Source: Mytilus galloprovincialis (taxonomy: Eukaryota; Mollusca; Bivalvia; Mytilida; Mytilidae). From it: a DNA stretch of 64,000 nucleotides. The first letter of the stretch is position 1. Each line of letters begins with the position of its first letter. Below, one piece after another: positions 23,749-36,796 of this stretch. Under the pieces are notes generated by a model. It did not search any database, had not been told where the DNA came from, and saw nothing but the letters and a program-made list of their open reading frames with translations. The stretch lies in assembly GCF_965363235.1 (NCBI RefSeq), contig NC_134840.1:60072793-60136792 (forward strand), read 5' to 3'. Made by a program: the position numbers and the translations under genes.

Positions 23749-26700
23749 ATGAAAGGATCCGTGGATAGAGGTTGGGCTTGGATTGTATTAGCAGGTATAG
23801 TCAACTTTCTTTGTAATGAAAGATTTGAAACTGAAATCGATCACGTGTAAGAAAAACCACTCGAGACAAATACTATCAATCATGGTACCATAAACGTCTT
23901 TAAAATCAGATTTTATTTTATTTTTCTCAGTTAATTTCATCATTGTAAATGTATTAACAATGCCATCTAAGACAATCTCCTTTCATTCTCTACATATATA
24001 TATAATATGTTCTAGGATCAAGGACACATGCAAATACTATATGTCAACATGTACATATATTATTAATATATACCTGTACTTATTAATATCCTACCTATAG
24101 TTTATATCATTTTGTTGCTTTGTATTGTTTGCTTGATATGTTTTATTTTTGATAATTTTAATAATATTAGTGCGCAGCAAGAAAGCAGACAAATATAGCA
24201 ACTTTGAGTGACTAAACTGTCTACTTTAATTATAATAAAGAGTGGTAGGTTCAGGATTATCGAACATCTCGCTTTCCTATACACAAAAGTTCGTATGATA
24301 TTCCACCTATTTAATTTAATTTACTTAAACTAATTCCTCTGTTAAACTAACCATGCGACTTTTTATTCTTCCACATAATCTGTATAACCATAACGATTAG
24401 ATGAACGTTACAGTTAAATCTCTTTATTGCTCCCTATCACACACATTTACAGTCAAATAAAAAGGAAAATACATAAAAATAGTACAAATGGACGTGATAT
24501 GAATGCATACGAGACAAAAATCTCATGAAATATTAAACAAATTATAAAAGGTAGCTCTATTGCTAGGCAGTTTTCTAAGCTACGTTTTTTCATTTCTTCC
24601 TATTAATTTTATTGATAGAAGAGATACAATAGATATTCAACCTTATCTGAAAAAAGACTATGAATCTTACCAATCTGAGATATATAAGTATCTGCATAGT
24701 AGACTAATTTCAATAGAGGTAAATATCATGTATAAATAAGAAACTATATCTTAACTTTTATCTGTGCAATTTGTCTTACTTTTTTTCTGTTATTTCCTGT
24801 TATTTCAGCATGTTTTCTAAGATCCTTCATGGTGATAGGCATAAACAAAGCATTTGGAATGTTTTTCGTAGAATATATTGAAGCCTTCGAAAGTAATGCA
24901 TCAACGGTATCTCTTATAATATCAACACAACAAATAATGTTTAGTGTGTCTTGTAAGTATAATTTAGAACTGAAAATATCTAAGTAATGCCCTTTTAATG
25001 TTTATTATAGTTGCAATAACCATTCTTGACATATTTAAACGACTTTACTTTCATTTGGTACAGTGTAACCCAAATATGAACACAGTTAACTTGTCTTCTA
25101 CACTGGGTTATGTTGTTTATAGAAAAACTTGTTTGTATACGTATTTATTACATCTGTATTCATAAACTAACCGTATATCATATATTAAGCGAATAAGTAG
25201 CTTGAAGCGTAAACACATCAGTTCCTCAGTCACCAGAATTATCACTGCACTGAAATTGTTTACCGCTCATTTGGTCTCATGGAGGTCAGACTAGTGAAAC
25301 TAGAAGTTTGGCGAAGCATATGACGACTAGGTCAATTGTTTCAATGAAATGAACATTATATAAATTTCGTACGTCCCAAGCGCTTTCCTGGATTTACCTT
25401 TTCGGAAAATCTCAAACCTAAACATTTGAAAGCCAGTGATGCAATAGAAGTATGATCTGTATTTTGGCTGTATGACTGGAAAATACGGTTTTTTTTTATT
25501 TTGAACCTAACATTTCACAAATTTTGAAGAACAGTTGTGGGTTTTAAAAATGCATTTATATATATTTTTGTTCATTTCAGCATTTTTAATACTGACCTTT
25601 GGAAATAGATTCTTTACTTTCCGACCTATAATAATACTTGGATCAGTTCTTATGGCAGCCGGATATTTCCTGAATGCATATGCACCAAATGTACAATTCT
25701 TACTCCTGTCGCAAGGAGTATTATTTGGTAAGTCATTTTTACATTCCTCCAATGCAGGATTACTTATATGGGACGATATATTAACCTGTGTTATATTATT
25801 TCTTCTCTGATAATTGTAGTAATATTTACCTGAGATAGTATTTTGTTTTTTTAAACATATATGCATATTGATAAACACTAAACATAAATTCATGCATAAA
25901 AACAAACATTAATAAATACATTCATGTTCTTTCTCACTTTTTCACAATAATCCTTACAGAAACATGTATCGTGCGCATGGTATAAAATAATAACCTTTTT
26001 TGCACAAACGATATAAATTTTGCATCTGAATTTATCAACTGAACTAATATATTTCAGAAAACATTATGCAACTGCAGTATATTCTACCATTTTACTTTAA
26101 TGTATTTTATGTTCAGGTATTGGCCAAGCTGCAGCATCCGGGCCATCAGTAGTAGTATTAAATTCATATTTTGACAAAAGAAGAGGTCTAGCCAACAGTT
26201 TAGCAAACTCTGGTGGTAGTCTTGGGGGACTTTTGCTTCCCCTGATTATACAGGCTCTTTTAGAGACGTATGGACTACAGGGTGCTCAAATTGTTGTTTC
26301 TGGGATGCTTTTAAATATCGTAGTATCTGGTGCATTATTAAGACCATTGACAAACACCGTTCCACAAGATAAATTGAATATGGAAGTAAAGGTAGATGAT
26401 GAGGATGAGGCAAAAAATGGAAACCACATTGCAATTAACCTGAATCAAGAAGACCTGTCTTTATCGGCTGACGATATAAGGAGCAAACTTTACAAATCCG
26501 AAAAAGCAAAAAATGAACATGAAAAACTTTTGATAGAACTTCCGCCACCGAATACTCACTACAGAATGAGAACGTTTTCAGAAAACTTGCATGAATATCG
26601 TGTAACAACTGTCCCTCATCAAACTGGCATTCCAAAGTCAGCTGATGCATCTAAGTTTACGAATTTATCGGCTATCTTTGGTAGTTTAGCGGATGTGTCT

Positions 26701-28461
26701 TCCTCTGTGCAAAGTGTTTTCCTTGCAAAAAATGTGGAAGTAACTAAAAGAGAAACAGAAGATGATGAAACAGAAACATGTTTTTCTAAGTACATCTTGA
26801 GTGTTATTAATTTCAAGATTTTACGAAATCATCATTTGAAGCTAGTATATCTTTTAGGTTTTCTCGCAGTTTTTAGTGCTAGATTGCAATTGGCATATAT
26901 TCCACCATATGCACGAGACTGTGGAATTTCAGGCAGAGAAATTTCATACTTAGTGACCATCATTGGCACGTGTGACTTCTTTGGAAGGTTTGGTGTTGCT
27001 TTAATTGCCGACTCCAAACGGGTTAAACTAAGTTCTATAATATCAGCATCACTTATTATAATGGGAGTAACATGTATGTGTAATTCTTTTATTCGTGAGT
27101 TCCACACATTTATAGCGTATTGTGTTATATATGGATTATTTGGTGGACTGTATAATTCCGTGGTAGCACTTTTACTGGTTGATGCTGTAGGTCCAAAGAA
27201 TTTGTCACCTGCTTTGGCATTTGTAATCCAGGTTCACGGAGTTTCAATATCAGCAATGGCGCCGATTTTAGGTAAAATGTTTTTACGAATACCGTGTATC
27301 TACCGTGTTGTACAGCTTCCCTTCTTAGTCTGACACTGATGCTCAATTTTCCTTCACTTATGCTAATTTTGCGAAGTATGTCCCTAGATCGCTTGGCAGA
27401 TTGTTTCAGCTTTTATTCAGATATCCTTAAACGTTTACTTCACATCATACTTTTTTTTAAATCAGTAACAGAAAAAAAACAAAGACAGAACGGCTTGCCT
27501 ATGTATCTCTACCATGATATTGAATAGTTCAACGGGTAACTCGATCGTAATCATGGTAATTTAATAAAACAAAATGCTGATCATTTGTCGTTATGGCAAT
27601 ATAAATAATTTGCAATTAAGCATTGAATGCTTCTTTTGTAACTTCATTGGGCTTCATACAAAATGTACTTCGGTCAACGCTTTTACAACCCTATAAATTT
27701 ATAATGAGAAGCATTCTATACTTACAATTACATTTTTTTCAGAATCAGAAGCAATTATAAGTTCATTTATGCTCGACTAATAAAAATAAAGGAGAAAGAT
27801 ACCGAAGGAAAATAAAAAAAAAGTCTAAGACCGACAAAATCAAGGAAGAAAATGTAAAACACAAGAAAAAGCATCGGTCTAAAAAACAATTCATAAAAAA
27901 GTAAAGAATTCAATGAGTAACCCTTCATAAACAAACGGAAGTTAATATTAGGTGCCTCGTGAATAGATAACTCCTCAAACATAACCTGGTCATTTCGCTA
28001 TGTAAACAGTGTTACAGTTTTCAAAATTTTGACATATTAGATCATAAACTGAAGGAAACAAAACATAGAGAAGAAATTTCCTTCAAAACATCCTCAGTTC
28101 TTTCTCACATGAACCATTCCTGAATGTACAATATGTAAAGGATTTTTCATTCGCCCGTTAATTTTAAATCAGTATCTGATTATGTAAACCTAAATATAAA
28201 AGATAGTTTAATAACTTTCAGTTTCTAATAAATTTTGTTTTAGGAATTATTTTTTATGATTTGATTTATATACTTAAGTTTTTTTTAAATAATATTTAAG
28301 GTTACATGCGAGACAGCACAGGATCGTACACCGGAACATTCTACATAATGGGAGTAGGTAATCTATTGTCGGCGCTACTATTGTTGTTCGGTTTACCAAT
28401 AGTCAAGAAAATGGAATTGAGACGACAACAACGATGTTTATCTGAAAACAATCAAGACTAA
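23749..28461 (+). CDS. SLC16/monocarboxylate-transporter-like protein, copy 2 (5 exons)
   Basis: Paralogue of the minus-strand gene at 1378-9692, arranged head to head about 14 kb away. Coding exons are 23749-23794, 24809-24952, 25581-25727, 26117-27271 and 28301-28461, giving 1653 nt (550 codons, stop TAA); every internal boundary is phase 1 with GT-AG introns. The ATG is the first in its frame after an in-frame TAA at 23719. TM1 signature 'VDRGWAW', TM5 signature 'YFDKRRGLANS' (residues 130-140) and the TM8 Asp399/Arg403 pair support SLC16. By eye, about 32 of roughly 346 compared exon-4 residues differ from copy 1 (about 91% identity); about 20 of them fall in the 160-residue TM6-TM7 loop. 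The C-terminus ends with a basic stretch ('KKMELRRQQR') typical of a cytoplasmic tail. No break is seen. Which MCT subgroup it belongs to is undetermined. Confidence 0.94.
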
Positions 28462-28966
28462 GCAACCATTAGTAGCCGATGAGTGTTCATGACATACCAA
28501 TTAACTGGGAAGGCAAAGGTCTGACACAAAATTTCCAAAGAATTACTGTTTTATTATGTATGTTGCTGATTCATCATAGATTTGGATATTTTGAACTGTT
28601 TGTAAATCATGACTTTTATTTTGTTGCATTTATCATCCATTCGATACTTATATTACTTATTTTAATAATCATAAGGCCAAAAAATAATATGTGTCTTTCC
28701 TATTACATCTTTGAAAAAAATAGGGAGGGATTATTTTTTTATTTTACCATTTGTTTTACATTGGATCTACGGGAGGGACATTCCGACTTTAACGTGGCTT
28801 TTTGAAAAATGCCAAACAAACCTGTAGGGTATGCTTTTTTTAGCTTTAAAATAGGAAGGGTAGGGTAATAGGAAACACACATATTTTTTTTATTTGGCCT
28901 GTGTTCAGAGTTCATCAAACAATTTGTTTGTTTGCTGAGTTATATTTGTACTATTTATACATGTTA

Positions 28967-29409
28967 GAATGAAATTCAAAACAGTGTGGCTGTGGCCATT
29001 GATTGACACATTAAATTCATCCATTGACTGGGACAATTTAGGTGAACGTTTGTATGTAACGACCACTGCTCACTATGTACTTTTTAAAGACACTTAAACT
29101 ATGGAGTCACCAAAGGTTCTCAACACCTTAATAAAGTAATTCGAAAAATTAATCAGGAATAACACGATGTTTTGATTTATATCAATTATATAAATCAAAA
29201 CATAAAGGTTATTCCTGATTAATTTTTCGAATTATTTTATAATTAAAGGCGTTAAGAAACCTTTGGTGACCCCATAGTTTAAATGTCTATCGTAGGTACG
29301 TCGTGAACAGTGGTCGTTACAGACAAACGTTCACGTAAATTGTCTCAGTCAATGGATGAATTTAATGTGTCAATCAATGGCCACAGCCACACTGTTTTGA
29401 ATTTCATTC
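28967..29409. mobile_element. 443-bp palindromic MITE, copy 1 (TA target)
   Basis: Nearly the whole element is a palindrome: arms of about 210 bp starting 'GAATGAAATTCAAAACAGTG'. It is flanked by TA (28965-28966 and 29410-29411). The left duplication arm has the intact site 'ACATGTTATATACTTTAC' (inverted, about 830-846) with a single TA. A TA duplication fits the Tc1/mariner group (inference). It is present also at 46817-47259, exactly the same length. Confidence 0.95.
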
Positions 29410-29699
29410 TATATACTTTACTTAAGTTAGCAGATATATATGTGCTGTATTTTGAATCAAATTCAAAGAAAGCTTTAAATAAACTGTATTATTTAATTGA
29501 AAGTTGTATACTTGAACTCAAGAGATGAAAAACAAAACCGCCTCTCGTCAATACGTCAATACTATTAATATTAAAGGGGCATTAGTGTCAAAGTCATGTT
29601 CGCCGATTTTACTCAAATTCTCATATTTGATTTGTTATATACACGTACTGAAACGTATATCCAAGTCTTAAAAAGTCCAAAATATAAAAAAACTTATTT

Positions 29700-30060
29700 G
29701 GTAGGGTTGTTGTCTCTTTGACACATTTCCCATTTCTATTCTCAATTTTACTTAATGTAATGAATGGGCCCGATAGTATACATTATGTTCAGTAGTTGTC
29801 GTTTGTGGATGTGGTTCATAAGTGTTTCTCGTTTCTGTTTTTTATTTATAGATTAGAACGTTGGATTTCCCGTTTGAATGGTTTAGAACTAGTCATTCAT
29901 GGGGCCCTTTATAGATTGCTGTTCGGCGTGAGCCAATGCTTCGTGTTGAAGACAATACTTTGACATATAATGGTTTACTTTGACAAATTGTGACTTGGAT
30001 GAAGAGTTGTCCTATTGGCACTCATAACACATCTTCTTATATTTTTTAGCTTTTTGTTTG
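29700..30060 (-). repeat. Mytilus-type dispersed repeat A, mirror copy
   Basis: Reverse complement of the family at 226-540 ('TTAGAACTAGTCATTCATGG', 'GCTGTTCGGCGTGAGCCAAT'). It lies at the equivalent position in the right arm. Confidence 0.8.
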
Positions 30061-30090
30061 ATTTCAAATCTAGACACCATCTTATCAACC

Positions 30091-32639
30091 AGTGATGTGA
30101 CCTCCGAAGACTGTCGACGGTCATGTAACACGTTATAAACAAAAATGTAGACATCAATAGTAAGCGAACTCGTGCAATTTATTTTTTCTATGTCTGTTTG
30201 ATTTCATATTGTTATATATAGGTTAAAAATATATGTGAATTATCGTTTAATCTGTATAAGAAAACGTTTTTATGGATCGAATCAGTCAATTAAAGGATTT
30301 ACCTATTTTTTCACTTTCAACGTTGACATGTTTTCTCCGTTTTGATAACTGAACACGTCTAATTGATTGATTGATTGATTGATTGGTGTTTGCTTTTTGC
30401 CGCATGAACATAAAAATGCTATATCGCGACGAGAGCTCATTCAAATATTTTTACAATTTATCACGCCTAATTCATGCTTCACAAGTAACACGTTGGAGTC
30501 GAACTACTATATAAAAACGTATACGTTGGAGCCAACAGAAGGAAAGAAGAATTAATAGGAAAGGATAAACCGTCCCGTTTATCATAAACCTGGCTATTAA
30601 GATTACAATGAGAACGAAGTTATGCCCTTTTGCGTTAACAGTAAAATAATAAGTTTGCGATTGGAGAGGTACAGTTATTCCCAATATAAATACCAGCCAC
30701 TTGGCGTCATTACGTATTTCCAAAACGAACATGCATATTATCAGGCAAAACGTAAATTGCCAAATACTCAAATCTTTGCATGTCCAACTTGTGTATGTTT
30801 CCGGGGATTCGTTACAACTGCAACAGATATAGCAGAAACAAGATCTATCGAAAAACAGTTTTGATAGATAGGAACATTGTTTTTATGAAAATGATGTGTT
30901 ATTGTAATACGCTTAATAGAGACATCATAACTGCCAACACAGACGAACTGACATTTACGGAAAAACACAGTTCATGTTTATTAGTTGTAATTGGGTTTTT
31001 TTTTATTTTTTTTTTTAAAGATTTGAGACATTTCGTACTACTGAATTTACAGTCTTGCTTGAAAATTCTAAAGTATTATATCTATAGAGTGCAAACTATT
31101 TTAACGCTACACCGTTTAAACTCATATCTCAGTATCGGGGTAAGAATTTTCAAGTGTGGTTGTTGATTATATTGTGTATGTAACATACATGTACCAATTC
31201 AACAACTTTTTGTAACAGTGCATTTGTTCATCCTTTAAGGAATGGGTGTACCCTACGACAGATTCATGTTTAAGTGGTAGTACCTCTATAGATTACTTTA
31301 AAATCAAATATATGTATACAGATGATTTAGGAGTGTAGGTTCATATGCATTCGGCTGTTACCCAAAATAGGATTTAACCCCTCGACATTACATGCGCTAC
31401 GAATAAAAAGGGCTGCAACCTGAGGTCACCTTCCATATCAAAAAGTACAACAGCATAATATCAAAATAAAATACTTATAACGGGATAAATCCTCGGATAA
31501 ATCTAGTTCGAAGACCTGTAAATATTGTAATCTCTACAACCAGAATAGTATAATATGAGATAATATAAAGAGATATATTCTTTTCCTTGGTTTTTAAATC
31601 TGTCATATGTGTAGGTCATAAATATCGTTCTGTCAAGGTGTTGTGAAATAATGGAATGCCAAAGTGATTAAATACCGAGACTTAGCCGAAGGTGCTGAAC
31701 ACTTGAATTACAGGTTAATTAAATCATACCGATGTTACTATATTGATTCGTAACACCTTATAACACCACAAACAATAAACAGCCTTTTTCAGGACATTCG
31801 TACTGAAAAATTGTAAGTTCATTATATCGGAGATATATAAGTAAGTTGTCCATGATGCGAATCTGCAGAAAAGTGAACCGTTAGTCTACTTGTCAAATAG
31901 AATGTATCTTATATGTCATAAATGCACTTCTGTAAATGTTGGCATTGCAATTTTCCAGAGGAACTTCCTTTGCAGCTTAAGCTGTGCCACTTTTACAATG
32001 AAGTTTCGTAAAACGTTATATCTTAGATTGGACAGTTGATCATTTTTATTCAAAGGTCAAAACATAGTGCTGTGCGGCACATTTTCAACATGTATATGCC
32101 CCGAACTTCTAAGAGTTAAAATGTATAATAAATTCTGTACTGCCCCTACCTTTACTTTGGGTCTTCCTCAGAATTATTTTTTCACTGCTGCCATGTGTTT
32201 TTATACTGGTAACATTCCCAAGTTATTTCTCTTTGAGATGAAACATAGAGATCATATCTAGGATCAAGGAAGTAAACACAAAAAAAATAATATCTATGAA
32301 TATTAAATATCTCCCCAATTTTCATAAAGCAAATATGTTTTAAAAGCTAGTCATAAAAAATAATTGATGCGTTGTTCGGTTTTTTTTTTCTTTCGACGAA
32401 TAATAACCAAGACTTTGCAATCCTCTGTCGCCAAAAGTATTCCATTACTAGTATCTATATGAAGGCTTTAATATATAAAATAGAAATACATCGTGTAAAG
32501 TTGGAACAGGACCAACTTATCATAACAGTTCTATTCATCTTTAAATGCATTTAAAATTAAAATGCAACTAGACAAAAACTACATACTAGATTGGACAATC
32601 ACTCATGCAGTTTTAGTTCCTTGGAACAAACTGTATTAA
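30091..32639. other. Non-coding stretch outside the duplication
   Basis: AT-rich with a short (ATTG)n tract at about 30361-30385. Overlapping short frames at 30472-31166 occur on both strands and show no family resemblance. Nothing further can be supported. Confidence 0.4.
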
Positions 32640-32925
32640 GCCCGCCGCATTTTTGCGCCTATCCCAAGTCAGGAGCCTTTAGCCTTTGTTAGTCCTGTAT
32701 TATTTTTAATTTTAGTTTCTTGTGTACAATTTGGAGTTCAGTATGGCGTTCATTATCACTGAACTAGTATATATATTTGTTAAGGGGCCAGCTGAAGGAC
32801 GCCTCCGGTGCGGGAATTTCTCGCTGCATTGAAGACCTGTTGGTGACCTTCTGCTGTTGTCTTTTCTATGGTCGGGTTGTTGTCTCCTTCGCACATTCCC
32901 CATTTCAATTCTCAATTTTAATACT
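32640..32925 (+). repeat. Dispersed repeat B
   Basis: Shares 'CGCCTCCGGTGCGGGAATTT', 'CTCGCTGCATTGAAGAC' and 'GCACATTCCCCATTTC' with the copy at 41900-42095. I recognise it as a common mussel repeat from memory. Confidence 0.75.
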
Positions 32926-33179
32926 AATCTTCGTGACCTATCATTTAAAATCAGAATGTCACATTCTCAAGTTATGTTGAAGTCACTCCGACCATTTCGG
33001 TTGTTTTAAAGAAAATCCTTTTTGTTTTTATAACTCCCAACATATTGTTGTTCTGGCATTCCTCACTTTCAGCAACCAGCGTTGATCGTGTAACAGGTGC
33101 TGATTTGTTTTACAAGAGGCATAAATATTTCACAGCTACATCTAAAAAAAATATTTTTCATAGCTATATCTACATGTAA

Positions 33180-33650
33180 GTTTATAAAAGGATGAAGATG
33201 TTATATGATTGTCAATGAGATAACTTTCCAATGGATACTAATTGACGTAGATATGTTAGGTAATATAAATAACCGAATAAGGCCTTCAGAAATGAGCAAC
33301 ATTTAACCTATACCGCATAGCAATCTATTAAAGGCACACTGACAGACATGTAAAATAGAAATAAAAAACCTCAAACGAGAAAACTCACAGCTTGATTTGT
33401 AAAATACAATAAACGGAATGAAAATATGAAAAACAGCAACAACTTCTTTTTTTTTAATTTTGGTTTTTAACGCCACTTTTAATCACCGCATTTAGGGTAT
33501 TTCGTGGCGGCCAGTTTTAATTGGTGGAGGAAGCCGGAGTGCCCGACTAAAACTACCGACCTTCGACAGTAACAAAAAGATAACAACTGAATTACACTGG
33601 CACCAGAGTATGGACAGATACAAACAGAATGTGGCGTTATTAAATATGTT
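33180..33650 (+). repeat. Diverged dispersed repeat A-like copy, interrupted
   Basis: Both ends resemble 52800-53110 ('ACCGCATAGCAATCT', 'AACTGAATTACACTGGCACC'). The block 33449-33575 lies inside it. Confidence 0.65.
33449..33575 (+). repeat. Conserved molluscan dispersed repeat
   Basis: Contains 'TTTCGTGGCGGCCAGTTTTA', 'TTGGTGGAGGAAGCCGGAGT' and 'CCGACCTTCGACAG', a sequence I recall as dispersed across molluscan genomes. It appears inserted in the surrounding repeat. Confidence 0.6.
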
Positions 33651-33791
33651 TAAGGGCATATTTTGATAATTTTTAATCTAGCTGTGTATTCTCTTTTAAT
33701 CGAAATGTTTGTATTTTAATAAGCTTTATTTAGAACATGAAGATAGTGTGCAAATTACGTAGAATTTTTATCTTTTGTACATTTTTCTTAG

Positions 33792-33868
33792 ATGAAAAAA
33801 TACTGTCGTCACAAAGACTGAGTATCAACGACCAGTAGACCGAAGTTGGGCATGGGTGGTTATGTGTG
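33792..33868 (+). pseudogene. Exon 1-like relic of a third SLC16 paralogue
   Basis: One frame reads 'RPVDRSWAWVVMCG', closely matching the exon 1 end of both full copies ('GSVDRGWAWIVLAG'), and stops at a GT donor in the same phase (after 33868). A stop codon lies upstream in that frame shortly after a possible AG acceptor at 33791, and no in-frame ATG precedes the motif. No exon 2 was found downstream. It is probably a decayed exon, though an alternative first exon of a live gene is possible. Confidence 0.6.
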
Positions 33869-34378
33869 GTGTGTATTCTCACAAATAAGATACTTATTAT
33901 AAATTGAACATTAAAAAAAGAAGATATATTACCTATACTGATTACTCGATACAATTACGTAGTATTCATTTCCAACAAAAAGCAGCATCCGATGATAACT
34001 GCTTGTTCTCTCCATGACAACGATATAAGAATCAAATGCTGCTTTTCTTTTTTAGCTCTATATAAGTGTAAAAGTGTTCAGTTTGCATACATTTTTATTA
34101 TTAAGGTACTAAAAGAATTATTTGATATTTAACAATAGGGTCGGGATGGGGTCAAAGATTAATGGTTTCAAATATAGAATTTGATTAAATGAGTTGTGTA
34201 GTATATGACAATTAGACGGCAACTGAAGAAAAAACTAAAAACGCTCAAGAAAACCAAAAGACACGAAGAATTTCTTTGGGAATAATTTCAAGTAATGTCC
34301 TTTTAAACGACAGAGACCATAGGATTTATAAACCAAGTTTTTTTTTGTGATATGATTTCAGTATATGGTGTTTCTTAA

Positions 34379-35155
34379 GGATGTATTCTTCTGACTTTTC
34401 AGTCTCGTTCAGTCTCGTTGAAATCTCGTTCTTGAATTATTTCCAAAACATGTGGTACAAGTAGAAAATATCAATGAATTTAAAAAAAATTATAATCAAG
34501 CATAACTCTGTGAAACAATTGTGTATTTACAATGAACGGTTTTTGAGTAATCCAGTTTTCAAATTTTATGACCAATCAAGTCAGTATTTTCAGCCAAAAT
34601 TTTAAGAAAATGGGTGAGGGATAAAAAAAAATATTTTTCAAGAATCATGTACATCCCATATCATTTTGGTCTTTTCAAATTTCTTAGATATATATATTTT
34701 TAATCATTTATAACAAAAAAGTTGAAATAATATGCATTTTGTTCTTAAAACTGAGAAAATCACAAAAATACAAAATTGACAGCATGGTAAATTTTACACA
34801 AAAATGCGTCAAAATATGATAAAACATTCTTATATTAACACCTACCTATAGTTTTTTTTAAGTAAGATTTATTCAGATTGGTCCACTTCAACTTTATAGA
34901 AAGTATGAAAAAAAGTTTAATTGTGGAACTGTAATTTTTTTTCACGATAATAGCCCAAAAATACGTAAAAATCGATGAAAAATGGGAAAATCATCAAAAT
35001 TGGGCATTTTCAAAGGGCCGTAGCAGAAAAAGAAGTGCACCACCATATGTTTTTTTCTTCACCAAATATTTTGTTACAGTCTTATAAACCTAAAAATCAG
35101 GTAAAGAAAAAAAGTTTAATTCTAGAAATTTTTAGCTCCTCAGAGGTGTACATCC
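34379..35155. mobile_element. 777-bp element with TTAA flanks
   Basis: Ends 'GGATGTATTCTTCTGA' and 'TCAGAGGTGTACATCC' are inverted repeats bordered by TTAA (34375-34378 and 35156-35159). TTAA is a piggyBac-type target, but since it is palindromic the duplication could be shorter. No coding capacity is seen. Confidence 0.7.
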
Positions 35156-35474
35156 TTAAGGTTAATTGGTCATCATTGCAGACGGAAACCCGGTTGAAAT
35201 AGAACAAAATAATTGAAGCTCTTTGTTTGGGAAGGCGATAAATACTCTCTGTAATGATTATCGTAACAAAAAAAATAAAAGTTCATAGAAACAAATAAAA
35301 TGAAAAAATTCTGCTCAATTACGAAGTATTTTATTTTAAAAACACCATTTGCATAAGTTTTCAATTTATCTATTACAAAGTTAAGCAGACTATGATTAGA
35401 TATCAAGTCGACGACATGGGTATCTATCAAGTTGGATGTATAAAATGCATAACCTCCGATTTAAAAAAAAAAAA

Positions 35475-36545
35475 CAAGAGTGCACATGCTGAAATGTCTC
35501 GCCTTCTTTATTAATCATTTTTATTGTGTTGATAGTCCTAAATATAAAGCTTTATTACAACTAGTCACATAAACTCAACATTAACAAAGAAAACTAAACA
35601 TTGATCAATGAATCATGAAAATGAGGTCAAGGTCAGATGAACCATGCCAGGCAGACATTTACAGCTAACAATTTTTCAATACAACAAATATAGTTGACCT
35701 ATTGCGTATAAATTAAGAAAGAAGACCAAAACACAAATACTTTTAACACTTAGCAATGAACCATGAAAATGAGGTCATGGTCAAATAAAACCTGCGTGAC
35801 TGACATGTAGATCATAAAATATTTCCATACACCAAATATAGTTGACCTGTTGCATATAGTATTAGAAAAATAGACCAAAACTCAAACTTAACTTTGACCA
35901 CTGAACCATGAAAATGAGGTCAAGGTCAGATGACACCTGCCAGTTGGACATGTACACCTTACAGTCCTTCTATACACCGAATATACTAGACATATTGCTT
36001 ATAGTATCTGAGAAATGGACTTGACCACAAAAACTTAACCTTGTTCACTGATGCACGAAATGACGTCGAGGTCAAGTCTAAACTGTCTGACCGGCATGAG
36101 GACCTTGCAAGGTACGCACATACCATATATAGTTATCCTATTACTTATAATAAGAGATGATTTAACATTACAAAAAATTTGAACTTTTTTTTCAAGTAGT
36201 CACTGAACCATGAAAATGAGGTCAAGGACATTGGACATGTGACTGACGGAAAGTTCGTAACATGAGGCATCTATATACAAAGTATGAAACATCCAGGCCT
36301 TGCGGTCATAAAACTTTCGAGCACAATTTTTGTACTCAGACTCAAGAATCAACCAATCAAAACGCTTGATTTCATGTTTCGAGCATGATTTTTGTGCTCT
36401 GAGCACTGATCAAAGTTTTATGCCTTCAAGGCCTGGCCTTCCACCTTCTAATATATAAAGCTTTTAAGAAGTTAGCTAATGCCGCCACCGCCGCCGACGC
36501 CGTAGCCGCCGGATCACTATCCGTAACAAAAGTTGCAGGCTCGAC
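35475..36545 (+). repeat. Composite bivalve repeat with about 148-bp internal units
   Basis: 'CATGAAAATGAGGTCAAGG' recurs at 35614, 35762, 35907, about 36054 (diverged) and 36209, i.e. steps of 145-155 bp. It opens 'CAAGAGTGCACATGCTGAAA' after a poly-A run and closes with a GCCGCC-rich block at 36480-36510. A small MITE interrupts the last unit. Confidence 0.85.
36293..36436. mobile_element. 144-bp palindromic MITE inside the composite repeat
   Basis: 'CCAGGCCTTGCGGTCATAAA' is mirrored by 'TTTATGCCTTCAAGGCCTGG', with inner pairing of 'TCGAGCACAATTTTTG' and 'GAGCATGATTTTTGTGCTC'. It breaks the host repeat at AGGCCTT. Confidence 0.75.
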
Positions 36546-36796
36546 AAAAAATTACCACGGACGGAGAGCATATCAATCTATTAGTTCAGTAATTTTTGTA
36601 TTTGCCCTTCCATTATGTGACTCAAGAAAAAATTCCCAAAAATGGGTAACGATTGTATCAAAAAGAGAAAATCGAGTGTACCTTTTATGTTAGGGCTAGT
36701 TTGAGTTGAATATTTCGTCTTGAAAACGTATAAGCGAGAGTATTTGATACAACATCTCGCTTCAGATTCTATCATTTTTATATATAAGAGCTACAG

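Larger units (their letters stand above)
23415..30090. repeat. Right arm of large inverted duplication
   Basis: This is the inverted partner of 185-10060. It contains the plus-strand transporter gene in a compact form with short introns, and a 443-bp palindromic MITE at 28967-29409 that the left arm lacks. The dispersed repeat at about 29700-30060 has its mirror copy at 226-540, so that repeat was already present when the arms duplicated. Confidence 0.9.

Noticed and set aside
25507-25905. 132-codon minus-strand frame
   Set aside because: It is antisense to exon 3 of the transporter copy 2, whose sense frame has splice sites and family motifs.
30472-31166. Cluster of 66-128-codon frames on both strands
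   Set aside because: Composition is random-looking, frames conflict, and no splice-supported exon or motif was found.
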